From Dietzia timorensis (GTDB lineage: Bacteria; Actinomycetota; Actinomycetes; Mycobacteriales; Mycobacteriaceae): a stretch of DNA of 5,203 nucleotides. Below, piece by piece: positions 4,702-5,203 of this stretch (position 1 is its first letter; each line of letters opens with the position of its first letter). Position numbers and translations under genes: made by a program. Below the pieces are notes generated by a model. The model was not told the DNA's origin. It saw nothing but the letters and a program-made list of their open reading frames with translations, and did no database searches. Where the stretch lies: positions 1-5,203 of the forward strand of contig NZ_DYXM01000133.1 of the NCBI RefSeq assembly GCF_020742175.1. Direction: 5' to 3'.

Positions 4702-5203
4702 ATGGCTATTGAAACGTTCTACGACGATGACGCCGATCTCGCCCTTATCCAGGGCCGCAAGGTCGCGGTCATCGGATACGGCTCGCAGGGCCACGCCCAC
4801 TCGCTGTCGCTCCGCGACTCCGGCGTGGACGTCGTTATCGGTCTTCGTGAGGGCTCGAAGTCCCGCGAGAAGGCCGAAGAGGCCGGCCTCAAGGTGATGA
4901 ACAACGCCGAGGCCGCCGAGTGGGCCGACGTGATCATGTTGCTCGCCCCCGACACCTCCCAGGCGAAGATCTTCACCGAGGACATCGAGCCGAACCTCAA
5001 GGACGGCGACGCGATCTTCTTCGGTCACGGCCTGAATATCCACTTCGACCTCATCAAGCCGGCCGAGAACATCACCGTCGGAATGGTGGCGCCGAAGGGA
5101 CCGGGACACCTCGTGCGCCGTCAGTTCGTCGATGGCAAGGGCGTGCCCTGCCTCATCGCCGTCGAGCAGGACCCGAAGGGCGAGGGTCAGGCGCTCGCGC
5201 TCT
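4702..5203 (+). CDS. ilvC: Ketol-acid reductoisomerase (NADP+), 5' part
   Basis: This enzyme converts acetolactate or acetohydroxybutyrate to the dihydroxy acids by Mg2+-dependent alkyl shift and NADPH reduction, the step after IlvBN. The frame is open from ATG 4702 to the right edge (167 codons plus one base). The full short-form (class I) enzyme is about 335-340 residues, so roughly half is present. A Rossmann fold is seen with VAVIGYGSQGHAHS, whose glycines are at 25, 27 and 30. The loop LREGSKS (48-54), with Arg49, Ser52 and Ser54, suits NADPH phosphate binding. Then follow FGHGLNIHF with catalytic His109 and VAPKGPGHLVRRQF with Lys132. The metal-binding C-terminal knotted domain lies outside the window. 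The start is supported by AGGAG ten bases upstream and by the family N-terminus. It is third in the ilvBNC operon. Confidence 0.97.
   Translation, partial: MAIETFYDDDADLALIQGRKVAVIGYGSQGHAHSLSLRDSGVDVVIGLREGSKSREKAEEAGLKVMNNAEAAEWADVIMLLAPDTSQAKIFTEDIEPNLKDGDAIFFGHGLNIHFDLIKPAENITVGMVAPKGPGHLVRRQFVDGKGVPCLIAVEQDPKGEGQALAL

Noticed and set aside
3990..4703. Minus-strand open frame of 237 codons antisense to ilvN
   Set aside because: ilvN is certain on the plus strand; the antisense frame has no recognisable features.

Overview
The window comes from a GC-rich actinobacterium, most likely a member of the Mycobacteriales (the Corynebacterium/Dietzia/Gordonia/Mycobacterium group). The evidence is strong G/C bias at third codon positions, GTG as a start codon, an apparently leaderless transcript, and protein sequences and gene order close to the Mycobacterium tuberculosis ilvB1-ilvN-ilvC locus, including the divergent cfp6 (Rv3004)-like gene beside ilvB1. 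I cannot name the genus. The resemblances to M. tuberculosis, C. glutamicum and E. coli proteins are from memory, not from a search.

Layout from left to right. Bases 1-1336 (+) are the 3' part of a multi-spanning membrane protein of the YhgE/Pip or DUF3533 type, whose start lies outside the window. It converges, with a 10-bp gap, on a small two-helix membrane protein with a bacterial PH domain (1802-1347, -). A 407-bp divergent control region follows (1803-2209). It holds an inverted repeat, a sigma70-like promoter, a 15-codon leader peptide rich in Leu/Ile/Val codons, a strong intrinsic terminator (the attenuator) and a 147-nt leader segment. Then come ilvB (2210-4129), ilvN (4129-4632, overlapping ilvB by one base) and the 5' part of ilvC (from 4702, running off the right edge), all on the + strand.

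How it works together. IlvB and IlvN form acetohydroxyacid synthase, the committed step of valine, leucine and isoleucine synthesis. IlvC is the ketol-acid reductoisomerase that takes the next step. The leader peptide and terminator should couple transcription of ilvBNC to the supply of charged branched-chain tRNAs. IlvN adds feedback inhibition by the end products. The two upstream genes are membrane or envelope proteins without an obvious metabolic link; the PH gene is a conserved neighbour.

I found no sign of an undescribed system, mobile element, CRISPR array or RNA gene. The most informative non-coding part is the attenuator: the leader ORF appears to start at the first transcribed base, and a copy of part of the terminator arm lies upstream and could act as a competing partner.
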